From Perlabentimonas sp964490015 (GTDB lineage: Bacteria; Bacteroidota; Bacteroidia; Bacteroidales; Tenuifilaceae): a DNA stretch of 64,000 nt. Positions 49,114-58,589 of the stretch are shown piece by piece (within the stretch, counting starts at the first letter, position 1; each line of letters opens with the position of its first letter). The notes beneath the pieces are model-generated. The model was not told the DNA's origin. It did no database searches and saw nothing but the letters and a program-made list of their open reading frames with translations. A program made the translations under genes and the position numbers. The stretch is taken from assembly GCA_964490015.1 (NCBI GenBank), contig CAZBBA010000009.1, forward strand, positions 15,517 through 79,516, read 5' to 3'.

Positions 49114-52100
49114 TTACATAGTTGCTTCAAGTTCGGCAAGTCGCTTCTTCTCGCTTCTCATCCTGTTTTTTCCAAAGAGAATGTAAACAACTGGTATTAG
49201 AATTAGCGTGATAATGGTTGAGAAGAGCAACCCGCCAATAATTGCAACCCCCATAGGTGTCCACATTTCAGCACCCTCGCCAATTCCCATCGCCAATGGT
49301 AGCATGCCCAACAGCGTGGTTAGGGTTGTCATTAGCACTGGACGAAGCCTTGAGCGACCCGACATTACCACTGCTTCTTTAAGCTCAAAACCGCGGTCGC
49401 GCATTAGGTTGGTGAAGTCAACCAGCACAATGCCGTTCTTAACCACTATACCCACAAGCATCACCGCACCAATCATGGAGATAAGGTTAAGCGTTTGCCC
49501 AGTAACGAATAGGGCGAGGAATACTCCCGTGAAAGCGAATGGTAACGAAAGGATAATTATAAACGGCGACCTTAGCGACTCGAACTGGGTGGCCATAACA
49601 ATGTAAACCAACATAATGATCAGTAGAAGAAGGTTGAGCAGATCGGCAAACGACTCCTGCTGCTCCTCTGCATCACCGCCTATGTCAATGGCCAAGCCTG
49701 CGGGAACTTCCATATTATCTATCTCTTTCCAGATATTGGCAACAACATCGGTAATGGAGGCCTTGTAAAGTGCCGAGGTAATTTTCACCACGCGTTGGCG
49801 GTTTTCGCGCTTAATTACCGGAGGTGTTGAATATTCAGTTACCTTGCCAATATCCTTAATCCTTACTGCTTTCCCCTGGTTATTGTATACCAGAATGTTT
49901 TCGATGGACTCAATAGACTCACGGAATGGCTCAGCGTAACGCACCACTATATCGTACTCATCACCATCTTCGCGGTACTGCGAAGCGATTAGCCCATTAA
50001 TACGATTTCGCACAAAGGTTGATGCTGTGGTTGTGTTAAGACCATAGAAGGCCAACTTTTCGCGGTCGAACTCAACCTGATACTCCAGTCGCGGTTCTTC
50101 CAAATCAACCTCCACATCCCGGGTTCCGGGGATTGTCTTCATCCTCTCGGCCAGCTGGTATGCAAACCTGCTGGATGCGTCAATATCGTAGCCAGAGATA
50201 ATCACCTCCAACGAGCTTTGCCCGCCAAACATTCCACCGCCTCCTCCAGGGGTTACGGTGTACGACGAAATGTCGGGGTATTTCTGCATCTCGTTACGGA
50301 TAAGATCACTAATGAGGTAGATATCCCTTTCCCTTTCTGTTTTTGATGATAGTTTAAGGGTCATGTTGATAATATGCGATCCATTGGTGCCAAAGGCGGA
50401 GAAAAGATTTCGGTCGTCGGCTGCACCTGAGCTCGATGAGATTAGCTCAACCTCGGGGAAGTTTCTCTGAATCATCCTCTCAAGTTCACGAGTTACCTCC
50501 TTGGTTTGTTCAACCCTTACCCCCATTTGGAGTTCAGCGTTTATTGCAATCATGGCATTATCCGACGAGGGGATAAACTCGGTGCCCACCTTGGTAACAA
50601 GAAAAATGCTGGATGCAAAAATGAGGAACGAACCTAGAATTACAACCGTTTTGTGCCTAATGGCCCATTTCAAAGTTTTCTCGTAGAAGTTGTCCAGGGC
50701 ATTGAGCATACGCTCCGAGTTGTCGAAAATTAGCTTGGCTAAGCCTCTTTTTCGGGGTGGGTTTAGCCTTAGCATAAGCGATGTTAGGACAGGGGTAATT
50801 GATAGCGCTGCCAAGGTTGACACGCTAACCACAATGGTAACAATCCAACCCAGCTGCTTAAACATAATTCCGCTTAATCCGCCAACAAGAGTTAGGGGGA
50901 AGAATACCGCAACAACGGTTAGTGTTGTGGCCACAACGGCTAATCCCACCTCGTTTGTTCCGTAAACCGAAGCCTCGCGGGGCGAACTACCCTTCTCGAT
51001 GTGTTTGGTTACGTTCTCGAGCACCACAATGGCATCGTCCACCACCATCCCAATGGCAATGGACAGCGATGACAGCGAGATGATATTTATGGAGTTGCCG
51101 GTTACATAAAGGTAAATAAAGGCAACAATTAGCGAGATGGGAATAGTAATAATAATGATAAACGTTGCCCTCCATCGTCCCAGGAAGAATAGAACAACCA
51201 GCATTACGAATATACCCGCAAACAGTACAGCTGTAGTTAAGCTGCTGATGGAGTTCTTAATAAATACTGATGTGTCGTTTATCACCTCAATTTTTATATC
51301 GGGAGGCAACGAGCGCATTAGGATTGGTAGCTGCTCGAACACTTCCTTAACCACTTTTACCGAGTTAGCACCCGACTGCTTTTGAACAATAATTCGTGCA
51401 GCCGACACACCATTGCTTCGCTCGTCGAGGCGCATTTTGGCAATAGTGTCCTTTACCTCGGCAACATCTTTCATCTTTATCTGACGGCCATAGTAGTTGC
51501 CCACTACAATATCCTTTACGATATCGCTGGTGGTAAACTCGCCCTGAATCCTTAAAGGGAAAGTTTTTGAGCCCATATCCATGGTTCCCGCTGGTAAGTT
51601 GATATTCTCCATGCGGATGGCGGTGCCCAGTTGCTCCACGGTTAGGTTGTAGGCCTCCAGTTTTCGAGGATCAACATTAACCTGTACCTCCCGAATTGGT
51701 CCACCCGATATGCTTACCGCTCCAATGCCATCGATCCTGTTTAGGGGATTTACAATTCGCTCGTCGAGAATTTTGTTGAGCGCGTTGTAGCTCTCCTCCG
51801 CGGTGGCCGATAGCATCAGGATGGGCATCATACTGGTGTTAAACTTGAAGATTACCGGTTTCTCGGCATCCTCGGGTAAGTAGCGCTCAATGCGGCTAAT
51901 GGCATCGCGCACATCGTTTGTGGCCTCATCGAGATTTGAACCCCATTCAAACTCCAGGATTATCAGGGAGATATTCTCCTTAGAGGTAGATGTTAACTTT
52001 TTCAGGTTGCTTACCGTGTTGAGGTTGTCCTCAAGGGTTCGCGTGATATTGGTTTCAATATCGCTGGCGTTGGCTCCAGAGTATGCAGTAAAAACGGTAA

Positions 52101-52233
52101 TGATTGGTGGGTCAATCTCGGGAAAGAGATCGATGGATAGCTTGTTGAGCGAGAAAAACCCAAAAACTATTACACCAATAAAGATTAGAATTGTGCTGAC
52201 GGGTTTCCGTACGGCAGTACTATATAAACTCAT
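49114..52233 (-). CDS. RND family efflux pump, inner-membrane transporter
   Basis: A 1,039-residue AcrB/HAE1-type proton-driven exporter, the inner-membrane part of a tripartite pump. Twelve helices and two large periplasmic loops are evident. The conserved proton-relay Asp pair is in SIAIGMVVDDAIVVLENV; the first segment is VRKPVSTILIFIGVIVFGFFSLNKLSIDLFPEIDPPIITV, and ERSNGVSAARIIVQKQSGANSV follows in the porter domain. The second half has SLPFAFTGVFLALFVTGQTLNLISMIGAVMLVGIVVKNGIVLVDF. Substrates may include drugs, bile salts, lipids or dyes; none can be deduced. It is third in the operon after tolC and the adaptor gene. Confidence 0.97.
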   Translation of the reverse strand: MSLYSTAVRKPVSTILIFIGVIVFGFFSLNKLSIDLFPEIDPPIITVFTAYSGANASDIETNITRTLEDNLNTVSNLKKLTSTSKENISLIILEFEWGSNLDEATNDVRDAISRIERYLPEDAEKPVIFKFNTSMMPILMLSATAEESYNALNKILDERIVNPLNRIDGIGAVSISGGPIREVQVNVDPRKLEAYNLTVEQLGTAIRMENINLPAGTMDMGSKTFPLRIQGEFTTSDIVKDIVVGNYYGRQIKMKDVAEVKDTIAKMRLDERSNGVSAARIIVQKQSGANSVKVVKEVFEQLPILMRSLPPDIKIEVINDTSVFIKNSISSLTTAVLFAGIFVMLVVLFFLGRWRATFIIIITIPISLIVAFIYLYVTGNSINIISLSSLSIAIGMVVDDAIVVLENVTKHIEKGSSPREASVYGTNEVGLAVVATTLTVVAVFFPLTLVGGLSGIMFKQLGWIVTIVVSVSTLAALSITPVLTSLMLRLNPPRKRGLAKLIFDNSERMLNALDNFYEKTLKWAIRHKTVVILGSFLIFASSIFLVTKVGTEFIPSSDNAMIAINAELQMGVRVEQTKEVTRELERMIQRNFPEVELISSSSGAADDRNLFSAFGTNGSHIINMTLKLSSKTERERDIYLISDLIRNEMQKYPDISSYTVTPGGGGGMFGGQSSLEVIISGYDIDASSRFAYQLAERMKTIPGTRDVEVDLEEPRLEYQVEFDREKLAFYGLNTTTASTFVRNRINGLIASQYREDGDEYDIVVRYAEPFRESIESIENILVYNNQGKAVRIKDIGKVTEYSTPPVIKRENRQRVVKITSALYKASITDVVANIWKEIDNMEVPAGLAIDIGGDAEEQQESFADLLNLLLLIIMLVYIVMATQFESLRSPFIIILSLPFAFTGVFLALFVTGQTLNLISMIGAVMLVGIVVKNGIVLVDFTNLMRDRGFELKEAVVMSGRSRLRPVLMTTLTTLLGMLPLAMGIGEGAEMWTPMGVAIIGGLLFSTIITLILIPVVYILFGKNRMRSEKKRLAELEATM

Positions 52234-52263
52234 GGCTTAGTCTATCTTTTGTTTAATGTAAAA

Positions 52264-53304
52264 CTACTTTTCGATCTCCACTTTTGTTCCATCGAGCAGG
52301 CGAGCTTGGCCAGCAATAACCACTTCCTCATTGGCCTTTAACCCCGAAAGTATCTCGTAGGTGTTGTCAAATCTTCGGCCTAAAGAAATGGTTTTGCGCA
52401 CGGCCACGTTATCCTCAATCACAAAAACAAATCGCTCGTTGGTGCCAACCTGACGTTGAACTGCCAAATCGGAAATAACTATGCGCTCCATCTCCCCAAA
52501 TCCAAATTGCACACGGGCAAACATCCCTGGACGAATAAGCATTTGACCATTGGGTATCTCAACTTCAACCGTAAAGGTGCGAGTAAGGGCTTCGATGGTT
52601 GGGTGAACCAAGTAAACCTTTCCGGTAAACGATTTGTTGGGGTAAATATCGAGCGAAATGTTCGCCTCCATCCCCTGCTTAACCCGTGGGAAGTATATTT
52701 CGGGAACGTTAACCATAACCTTTACAGGCTGAATTTGCATCACCGATACAATGGCTGGTTTACCAGTGGCGCTGGGGGTCATGGAGTACATCTCGCCATC
52801 GTTGTAGTAGCGGCCAGTGATTATACCATTTATGGGTGAGCGTAACTGCGTATTCTCCGACATGTTGTTAAAGGTGGTACGAAGAACTTCTAGCTGGGTT
52901 TTCACCTGATCGACCTGCTGCTGTGATATACTACCAACGCGGTTAAGCGTATCAAGTCGGGCATATTCCTTCTCCAAGTTCCCAAGTTGGGTTTTTATCT
53001 GGTCAAAATTAGTGTTGTCCATTTGCACCAGTAGCTGTCCCTCTTTCACATGATCCCCCACTTCAACGTAAATCTTGCGAATGCGAGAGGGCGAGTTGGA
53101 GCTAATATGGTTTTGCCTAAATGCTTCAACATTGCCTGTGAAATCAACGAATTGCTCTACGGCCCTAGTCTCAGCTTTATGGGTTCGTACCAGAACCACA
53201 GCGTTATCTTCGGATAATTGCTCAGCGGGTTTATTGGCCGAGCACGATGCTAAAACAATGGCAGGTACAATTAGTAGGTATTTTGCAAAATTTAAAGTTC
53301 TCAT
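52264..53304 (-). CDS. RND efflux periplasmic adaptor (membrane fusion protein, lipoprotein)
   Basis: A 346-residue lipoprotein adaptor. The signal peptide ends in the lipobox LASC, with Cys at residue 21. The alpha-helical hairpin (about 85-150) lies between two halves of the lipoyl domain (SNSPSRIRKIYVEVGDHVKEGQLLVQMD and NTQLRSPINGIITGRYYNDGEMY). A beta-barrel and membrane-proximal domain follow (IRPGMFARVQFGFGEMERIVISDLAVQRQVGTNERFVFVIE). It links the RND pump to the outer-membrane channel. The gene lies 30 bases before the pump gene. Confidence 0.95.
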   Translation of the reverse strand: MRTLNFAKYLLIVPAIVLASCSANKPAEQLSEDNAVVLVRTHKAETRAVEQFVDFTGNVEAFRQNHISSNSPSRIRKIYVEVGDHVKEGQLLVQMDNTNFDQIKTQLGNLEKEYARLDTLNRVGSISQQQVDQVKTQLEVLRTTFNNMSENTQLRSPINGIITGRYYNDGEMYSMTPSATGKPAIVSVMQIQPVKVMVNVPEIYFPRVKQGMEANISLDIYPNKSFTGKVYLVHPTIEALTRTFTVEVEIPNGQMLIRPGMFARVQFGFGEMERIVISDLAVQRQVGTNERFVFVIEDNVAVRKTISLGRRFDNTYEILSGLKANEEVVIAGQARLLDGTKVEIEK

Positions 53305-53337
53305 TTTATTTAAAGTATTTTTTAATTTAAAGATTAT

Positions 53338-54702
53338 TTACTGTTTTTGTGCTGTTAAATCATCTTGCATTCCAAGAATGGATTCGTAATCTACTTTTGC
53401 CTTCAGGTAATCGTAAACAGCCTGATTGTAATTTAGTTTGGCTTGAGTTAATGAGACTTCAGCGTCGTTAAGTTCGAGAAAAGTTCCGCTACCTGTGCTG
53501 TACCTAGTTTGGGCAATTTTATATCCCTTTTCGGCTTGTGCAATGCCCTCTTTGCTCGATTTGATCTGGTCGGTTGCTCGTAGCATATTGGTTATTGCAT
53601 TTCGAGCCTGAAGCGAAAGGTTTTGGCTAAGATAATCGCGCTGTAATTTCAGCTGATCAATTCCTACAAGTACCTGCTGTTCGCGGTGTTTTTTTACAAA
53701 CCCTTGGAATATTGGAACCTGTAGTTGCAAACCCACCATTGAGGTTTTTACCCATTCGTAGTCGCCAATCTTAAAATCGTTAGCCTGCGATTGGTACTGG
53801 TAGTTGCCAAATGCTGCCAGCGTTGGCAACCGGTTTGTTCGTAGGAGGTCGTACTGCTGTGTGAGTTTTAGTTGCTGAAGATCGAGCTGTTTTAAATTTG
53901 TGTTGTTGCCTAAACCAATCTCGCTTAGGGGGTGGTACACCTTGAAATCATTCTCGTAATCGGTGAGGTTTCCCACAATTTCCAACTCCACATCGGGTCC
54001 TACACCTAGGAGTATCTTCAGCATCATTGCTGCAAGATTTACTCCGTTCTCGGCCTGGATCAGGGGTGGATTCAGGTTACGAACCTGAACTTCACTACGA
54101 ATTAGATCGTACTCAGCAACAAGTCCCTGAGAAAAAAAGTTTTTGATATTCTCAAGATTCTTTTTCGCATTGTCAACGCTTATGGTCATAACCTCGTATG
54201 AGTTTTTAGCCAGTAGCAATCCAAAGAACGCCTTTTTAACCTCGCTGGCCATGTCGAGCTTCGATGCTCTTGACTTTTCGAGAACTAGTTCAATATCGGT
54301 ATTTGTAATATCCATCATCTTATAAAGGGATGGAGCATAAAGCGGAAGCGATAAAGTTAGCCCAGCTGTATAGCTATTGTCGCTGCCAATTTTTAAGGGT
54401 CCGCCAGTGCCAGGTCCAAATATATTTGGGGGCATGAATATTACTTGGGGCTCTACGTTACGAGTGTACTGTGCACTACCGCTTAATGTTGGGTAAATCC
54501 CGCCTCGTATCTCATCGCGATAGTACTGTGTCCTCTCTATCTCCTTATTGGCCACTTTAATGGTGGGGTTTTCCGATAGCGCAATTTCAATAGCTTTAGT
54601 TAAGTCTATTCTAAGCGTATCCTGAGCAATTGCTGAGGCAATTCCAAATGCACAAATTGAAATGCCTATGTAAATGGTTTTAAAGAAAATTCTATGGTAC
54701 AT
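53338..54702 (-). CDS. TolC family outer-membrane efflux channel
   Basis: A 454-residue outer-membrane channel. A signal peptide (about 1-27, ending SAIAQ) is followed by two OEP repeats with long coiled-coil helices: LTKAIEIALSENPTIKVANKEIERTQYYRDEIRGGIYPTLSGSAQYTRN, DMASEVKKAFFGLLLAKNSYE, and the C-terminal AEKGYKIAQTRYSTGSGTFLELNDAEVSLTQAKLNYNQAVYDYLKAKVDYESILG. It forms the trimeric exit duct for the RND pump. It is located 34 bases before the adaptor gene and 23 bases after the tetR gene. Confidence 0.96.
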   Translation of the reverse strand: MYHRIFFKTIYIGISICAFGIASAIAQDTLRIDLTKAIEIALSENPTIKVANKEIERTQYYRDEIRGGIYPTLSGSAQYTRNVEPQVIFMPPNIFGPGTGGPLKIGSDNSYTAGLTLSLPLYAPSLYKMMDITNTDIELVLEKSRASKLDMASEVKKAFFGLLLAKNSYEVMTISVDNAKKNLENIKNFFSQGLVAEYDLIRSEVQVRNLNPPLIQAENGVNLAAMMLKILLGVGPDVELEIVGNLTDYENDFKVYHPLSEIGLGNNTNLKQLDLQQLKLTQQYDLLRTNRLPTLAAFGNYQYQSQANDFKIGDYEWVKTSMVGLQLQVPIFQGFVKKHREQQVLVGIDQLKLQRDYLSQNLSLQARNAITNMLRATDQIKSSKEGIAQAEKGYKIAQTRYSTGSGTFLELNDAEVSLTQAKLNYNQAVYDYLKAKVDYESILGMQDDLTAQKQ

Positions 54703-54725
54703 TCTAGTGCTTTATGTTTAAGTGA

Positions 54726-55340
54726 TTAATATTTATTGTCGGATTGATTTAAATTATCAATTATCGCAAGGCCTTTGTTGGTGCAGATCCCTCTTATTAA
54801 CACCATCACCGAGTCGGTGTAAAGTTTGGCCGGAGCGTAGATATGGGGGGGGAAAATGTCAAAGTCCATCAGTAACGATACTATTTCAGTGAAGAACTTT
54901 GAGATAAGCGGAATCTCGAAGTCGTTGCGGAAAACCCCTTCATTAATACCTTGTTGAATTAGTTTGATAATCTGAAACACGTTGTAATCCCTGTTAGTGC
55001 AGATAATCGACGACCAAATTTTTGGGTAATACGTACGCACATCATTCACAAATTGGGGATTTGATGTTTTTAGGTTCTCAACACCCTTACTAAGAAGGTT
55101 AAGAAAATAGTGAAGTGCAGTTTCTGATTCGGCAGCAATCCTGCTATTCTCCTCCTGCTGCAGTTGTATATGCGTGATTATACACTCTTTAAGCAGCTCA
55201 TCCTTGTTGCTGAAGGTTTCGTAAATTGTTCGTTTCGAAATCCCCAAATAAGCAGCAATCTGATCCATTGTTACCCTTCGAACTCCTTCTTTAAAGAAGA
55301 GTTCGGTAGCACCAATAATAATGCGTTCTTTTAGCTCCAT
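54726..55340 (-). CDS. TetR/AcrR family transcriptional regulator
   Basis: A 204-residue repressor. The N-terminal helix-turn-helix (about 5-50) reads ATELFFKEGVRRVTMDQIAAYLGISKRTIYETFSNKDELL, a clear TetR DNA-binding domain. The C-terminal ~150 residues form the helical ligand/dimerisation domain of unknown specificity. It is the first gene of the efflux operon and probably controls it through the dyad at 55376-55405 in its own promoter. The same operator also lies in front of the ACP-like gene, which suggests a second target. Confidence 0.93.
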   Translation of the reverse strand: MELKERIIIGATELFFKEGVRRVTMDQIAAYLGISKRTIYETFSNKDELLKECIITHIQLQQEENSRIAAESETALHYFLNLLSKGVENLKTSNPQFVNDVRTYYPKIWSSIICTNRDYNVFQIIKLIQQGINEGVFRNDFEIPLISKFFTEIVSLLMDFDIFPPHIYAPAKLYTDSVMVLIRGICTNKGLAIIDNLNQSDNKY

Positions 55341-55364
55341 TAATTCTTATTGTTATTTGCGGTG

Positions 55365-55405
55365 CAAATTTACATAAAAAACTATAAAAACGATATTAGT
55401 TTTTT
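55365..55405 (-). promoter_or_regulatory. Promoter/operator of the TetR-efflux operon
   Basis: On the minus strand a TAAATTTG -7 box (55365-55372) lies 24 bases before the tetR start codon. Three bases upstream begins a dyad: on the plus strand AAAAAACT (55376-55383), 14 bases, AGTTTTTT (55398-55405). It covers the -33 region, the usual position for repressor binding. A sister site with the same spacing lies at 55983-56023. Confidence 0.6.
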
Positions 55406-55583
55406 GTGTTGTGATATTTGTTAACAATTTTTTAATCCTCTGCCAATTTACAAAGGAGCATATGCCTAAAAGCCCAGTTGTGATTATAGCTGATTTTGGT
55501 GGTTTTTGTTAACGCGAAGGTAATTGGCTTAACGACTAAGCGGGGCTGGTTTGGTTGGTTGGTTAGTTGGTGTTACTGAAAAA

Positions 55584-55853
55584 CTAAGCGGTTTGCTTAA
55601 GTTTCTTTGAGGAGGTTTTCTCGCTATATACCATGGATACAATCTGGTCGAGGCGGGTTAGTTCCTTGTCAGATCCATTCTTAATTCTAACGTTGAAATT
55701 GCTCTCAACAAGGTAGAGCAGTAGGTTAATATCCCAGGGTTCAAGGCCCAAATCTTTATTGAGATCGGCATTGTAATAGTTTACTCTCTCCTCAACCTTG
55801 AAGTTAACCATTAGGATCCATCTAATCTTATTGTAGATATCTGAGATTGCCAT
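55584..55853 (-). CDS. Acyl-carrier-protein-like small protein lacking the phosphopantetheine serine
   Basis: An 89-residue protein with an ACP-like helical pattern: IRWILMVNFKVEERVNYYNADLNKDLGLEPWDINLLLYLVESNFNVRI. It matches the ACP loop and helix II of the form 'DLGLDSLDxVELVMxLEExFxI', but the serine that carries phosphopantetheine is replaced (E-P-W-D; W40). A Lys-rich tail (SEKTSSKKLKQTA) follows. If the ACP fold is right it cannot be loaded, so it would bind partners rather than carry acyl groups. It is a single gene, preceded by a promoter/operator nearly identical in layout to that of the tetR efflux operon. Confidence 0.55.
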   Translation of the reverse strand: MAISDIYNKIRWILMVNFKVEERVNYYNADLNKDLGLEPWDINLLLYLVESNFNVRIKNGSDKELTRLDQIVSMVYSEKTSSKKLKQTA

Positions 55854-56222
55854 AGCAGTGTTTGTGATTTAATGAAAAAAATGTATGTTAAAAATTCAAC
55901 TTGGCTTCTATTCAAATATTGTGCCATAGCACAGGCATGCAGTTTTATTTCTTGTGAGAATCTCCAGTTCTTTTTCGTTGGGCAAATTTAAGCAGAAAAC
56001 TGAAAGAACGAAACTAGTTTTATTGGTTTTAACAAACCTTAACTTACCCTATACCCTGATTTAATCCTTGTTGTTTTGATAAAGTCTATTCCAAGGGATT
56101 GTAGATTAATTGAAATAGCAAAAATGTATGTCGATGTTACAGTAATCCATATTAGCTAATTCTACGCGTTTTTTCAACAATTGAGGTATTAGAATGTTAT
56201 CCTAAAAATCAATAAAGTTGCA
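55854..56222. other. Divergent promoter region of the ACP-like gene and copA
   Basis: This gene-free gap of 369 bases holds the operator-like element at 55983-56023 about 130 bases before the ACP-like gene. The copA side (56050-56222) is AT-rich; no CueR- or CsoR-type dyad, promoter or RNA element was recognised there. Confidence 0.35.
55983..56023 (-). promoter_or_regulatory. Sister promoter/operator upstream of the ACP-like gene
   Basis: On the minus strand a TAAATTTG -7 box (55983-55990) is followed, again after exactly three bases, by a dyad. On the plus strand it is GAAAACT (55995-56001), 14 bases, AGTTTTA (56016-56022). Box, spacing, arm sequence and the central AACGA all parallel the tetR promoter at 55365-55405, which suggests the same repressor binds both. 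Confidence 0.55.
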
Positions 56223-58439
56223 GTGAAAACTGAAAAAAATATCTATCCCGTGTTGGGAATGTCATGTGCTGGCTGTTCGGCAAGTGTGGAGAGCATGCTT
56301 AAGAGTACCAAAGGCGTTGTTGATGCTGGTGTAAATCTTGCCAACCAAACTGTTTGGGTAACCATTAACCTCAGCGAGGTAACCCCACTCGAACTACAGC
56401 AGGTTGTACGATCGATAGGTTACGATTTGTTAATTGAGGAGGATGGCAATTTCGAAACAGCAGATCTAGCAAGGCAAAAAGAGTCTTCATCGCTTAAAAG
56501 GCGTACGATTTGGGCTGGAGTTTTCACTTTACCTGTTTTTATTCTGGGGATGTTTTTTATGCACTGGGAGTTTTCAGCAATTATATCACTGATCTTTACT
56601 ATACCTATTATATTTTGGTTTGGCCGGGGTTTCTTTGTTAATGGCTACAAGCAAGCGCTCCATCTTAAGGCCAATATGGACACATTGGTTGCCTTAAGTA
56701 CAGGAATTGCCTTTGTGTTCAGCGTGTTTAACACTTTATGGCCACAGTTTTTGGTTAGCCGAGGTATAGAGCCTCATGTGTATTTCGAGTCGGCCTCGGT
56801 AATAATTACTTTTATCCTATTTGGCAAATGGCTCGAGGAGCGAGCCAAGGGGAAAACTTCCTCGTCCATCCGCAAGTTAATGGGGCTACAGCCTAAATCG
56901 GTTATTGTTATTGATGGCGATATTCAGATTGAAACCCCAATTGCCAACCTAAGCAGCGGACAGATTGTCCTCGTAAAACCAGGCGATCGTATTCCGGTTG
57001 ATGGCGTTGTGGTTGCGGGTTCGTCGTATGTCGATGAGAGCACAATTACTGGGGAACCCCTTCCTGTTGAAAAATCAGCAGGCCAAGGAGTTTATGCTGG
57101 AACCGCCAATCAAAAGGGATCGCTACAGGTAAGGGCAATGCAGGTTGGATCCGAAACGGTTTTAAGCCGCATAGTTCAGATGGTTGAGGCTGCCCAGGGC
57201 TCTAAAGCACCTGTTCAAAAATTGGCCGATAAGGTTGCCGGAATTTTTGTACCCATAGTTATGGCCATTGCATTAGCAAGTTTTATTATATGGGCTGTTC
57301 TTGGAGGCAGTCAGGGCGTTGTACATGGAATTGTTGCTTTGGTTACAGTAATGGCAATTGCCTGTCCATGCGCTTTGGGCCTTGCAACGCCAACAGCAAT
57401 AATGGTTGGAATGGGAAAAGGCGCCGAAAATAATATCCTAATAAAGGATGCGCAAAGCCTCGAGACCGCCCATCGACTGAATACTATTATTTTTGATAAA
57501 ACAGGAACCATAACCGAGGGAAAACCCGTGGTAGCTGACGAACTATGGAATATCACCGACGATTATCTACCTCGCTTTAAATCAATTCTTTTGGCCATCG
57601 AAAATCTATCGGAGCACCCACTTGCAGGGGCTATTGCTAATGGATTACGAGGAAGTAATACAACTATTATTAAAGTTGATAAATTTGAAGCCCTTGCGGG
57701 CTTGGGCGTTAAGGCCATTGTCGACAATGAGCAGTTTATGGTTGGTAGCCCAAATCTTTTTAGGGAGCTAAATATAGAAATCCCAAGTTTAATGAAATCG
57801 ACCTCCAGTCAATGGCAGAGCGAAGGGAAAACGGTTATTTTCTTTTCTACACAATCGCAGATTATTGCCACTTTGGCAATTTCCGATAAGGTAAAGGATA
57901 CTTCGGCTGAAGCAATAGGAAAGTTGAAACAGTTGGGCATTGAACCCATTATGCTTACTGGCGATAACGAGGCTGCAGCTAAGCTGATAGCCGATAGGGT
58001 TGGAATTAGCAGCTTTAGGGCTTCGATGCTTCCCGAGGATAAAGCTCGATTTGTTGAGCAGCTACAGGCACAGGGAAGGGTAGTGGGAATGGTTGGCGAT
58101 GGTGTTAACGACTCTCATGCGCTTGCGCAGGCCGATGTGAGTATTGCCATGGGCAAAGGTTCCGATATTGCCATGGATGTGGCAAAGGTTACGCTTATTA
58201 CTTCCGATTTATCGTTGATAACATCTGCTATTAGCCTGTCGAAGAAAACCATGCGCACCATAAAACAGAATCTATTCTGGGCTTTTATCTATAATATTAT
58301 TGGTATACCCTTGGCTGCTGGTGTATTATACCCGATTATTGGATTTCAGTTCGACCCAATGATTGCAGGGATGGCTATGGCGCTCAGCTCCGTTTCGGTA
58401 GTTACAAATAGCCTTCGGCTACGGTCGGTGAAGGTATAG
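56223..58439 (+). CDS. copA: Copper-translocating P-type ATPase
   Basis: A 738-residue P1B-type ATPase that exports Cu(I) from the cytoplasm. An N-terminal HMA domain has the metal site GMSCAGCSASVES. About eight helices follow, with the transmembrane CPC motif in AIACPCALGLATP. The actuator motif is TGEP (STITGEPLPVEK), the phosphorylated Asp is in FDKTGTITEGKP, the ATP-binding HP dipeptide is in LSEHPLAGA, and the hinge is MVGDGVNDSHALAQADVSIAMG. The start codon is GTG at 56223; no ATG lies in frame before the HMA domain. It is a lone gene with no chaperone or regulator adjacent. Confidence 0.95.
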   Translation: MKTEKNIYPVLGMSCAGCSASVESMLKSTKGVVDAGVNLANQTVWVTINLSEVTPLELQQVVRSIGYDLLIEEDGNFETADLARQKESSSLKRRTIWAGVFTLPVFILGMFFMHWEFSAIISLIFTIPIIFWFGRGFFVNGYKQALHLKANMDTLVALSTGIAFVFSVFNTLWPQFLVSRGIEPHVYFESASVIITFILFGKWLEERAKGKTSSSIRKLMGLQPKSVIVIDGDIQIETPIANLSSGQIVLVKPGDRIPVDGVVVAGSSYVDESTITGEPLPVEKSAGQGVYAGTANQKGSLQVRAMQVGSETVLSRIVQMVEAAQGSKAPVQKLADKVAGIFVPIVMAIALASFIIWAVLGGSQGVVHGIVALVTVMAIACPCALGLATPTAIMVGMGKGAENNILIKDAQSLETAHRLNTIIFDKTGTITEGKPVVADELWNITDDYLPRFKSILLAIENLSEHPLAGAIANGLRGSNTTIIKVDKFEALAGLGVKAIVDNEQFMVGSPNLFRELNIEIPSLMKSTSSQWQSEGKTVIFFSTQSQIIATLAISDKVKDTSAEAIGKLKQLGIEPIMLTGDNEAAAKLIADRVGISSFRASMLPEDKARFVEQLQAQGRVVGMVGDGVNDSHALAQADVSIAMGKGSDIAMDVAKVTLITSDLSLITSAISLSKKTMRTIKQNLFWAFIYNIIGIPLAAGVLYPIIGFQFDPMIAGMAMALSSVSVVTNSLRLRSVKV

Positions 58440-58492
58440 TTAATTGCGACAGTTGATCGTTTATCGCATTTATCCAACGACTCATTTTTTTC

Positions 58493-58583
<91 letters not shown>

Positions 58584-58589
58584 ATACGG

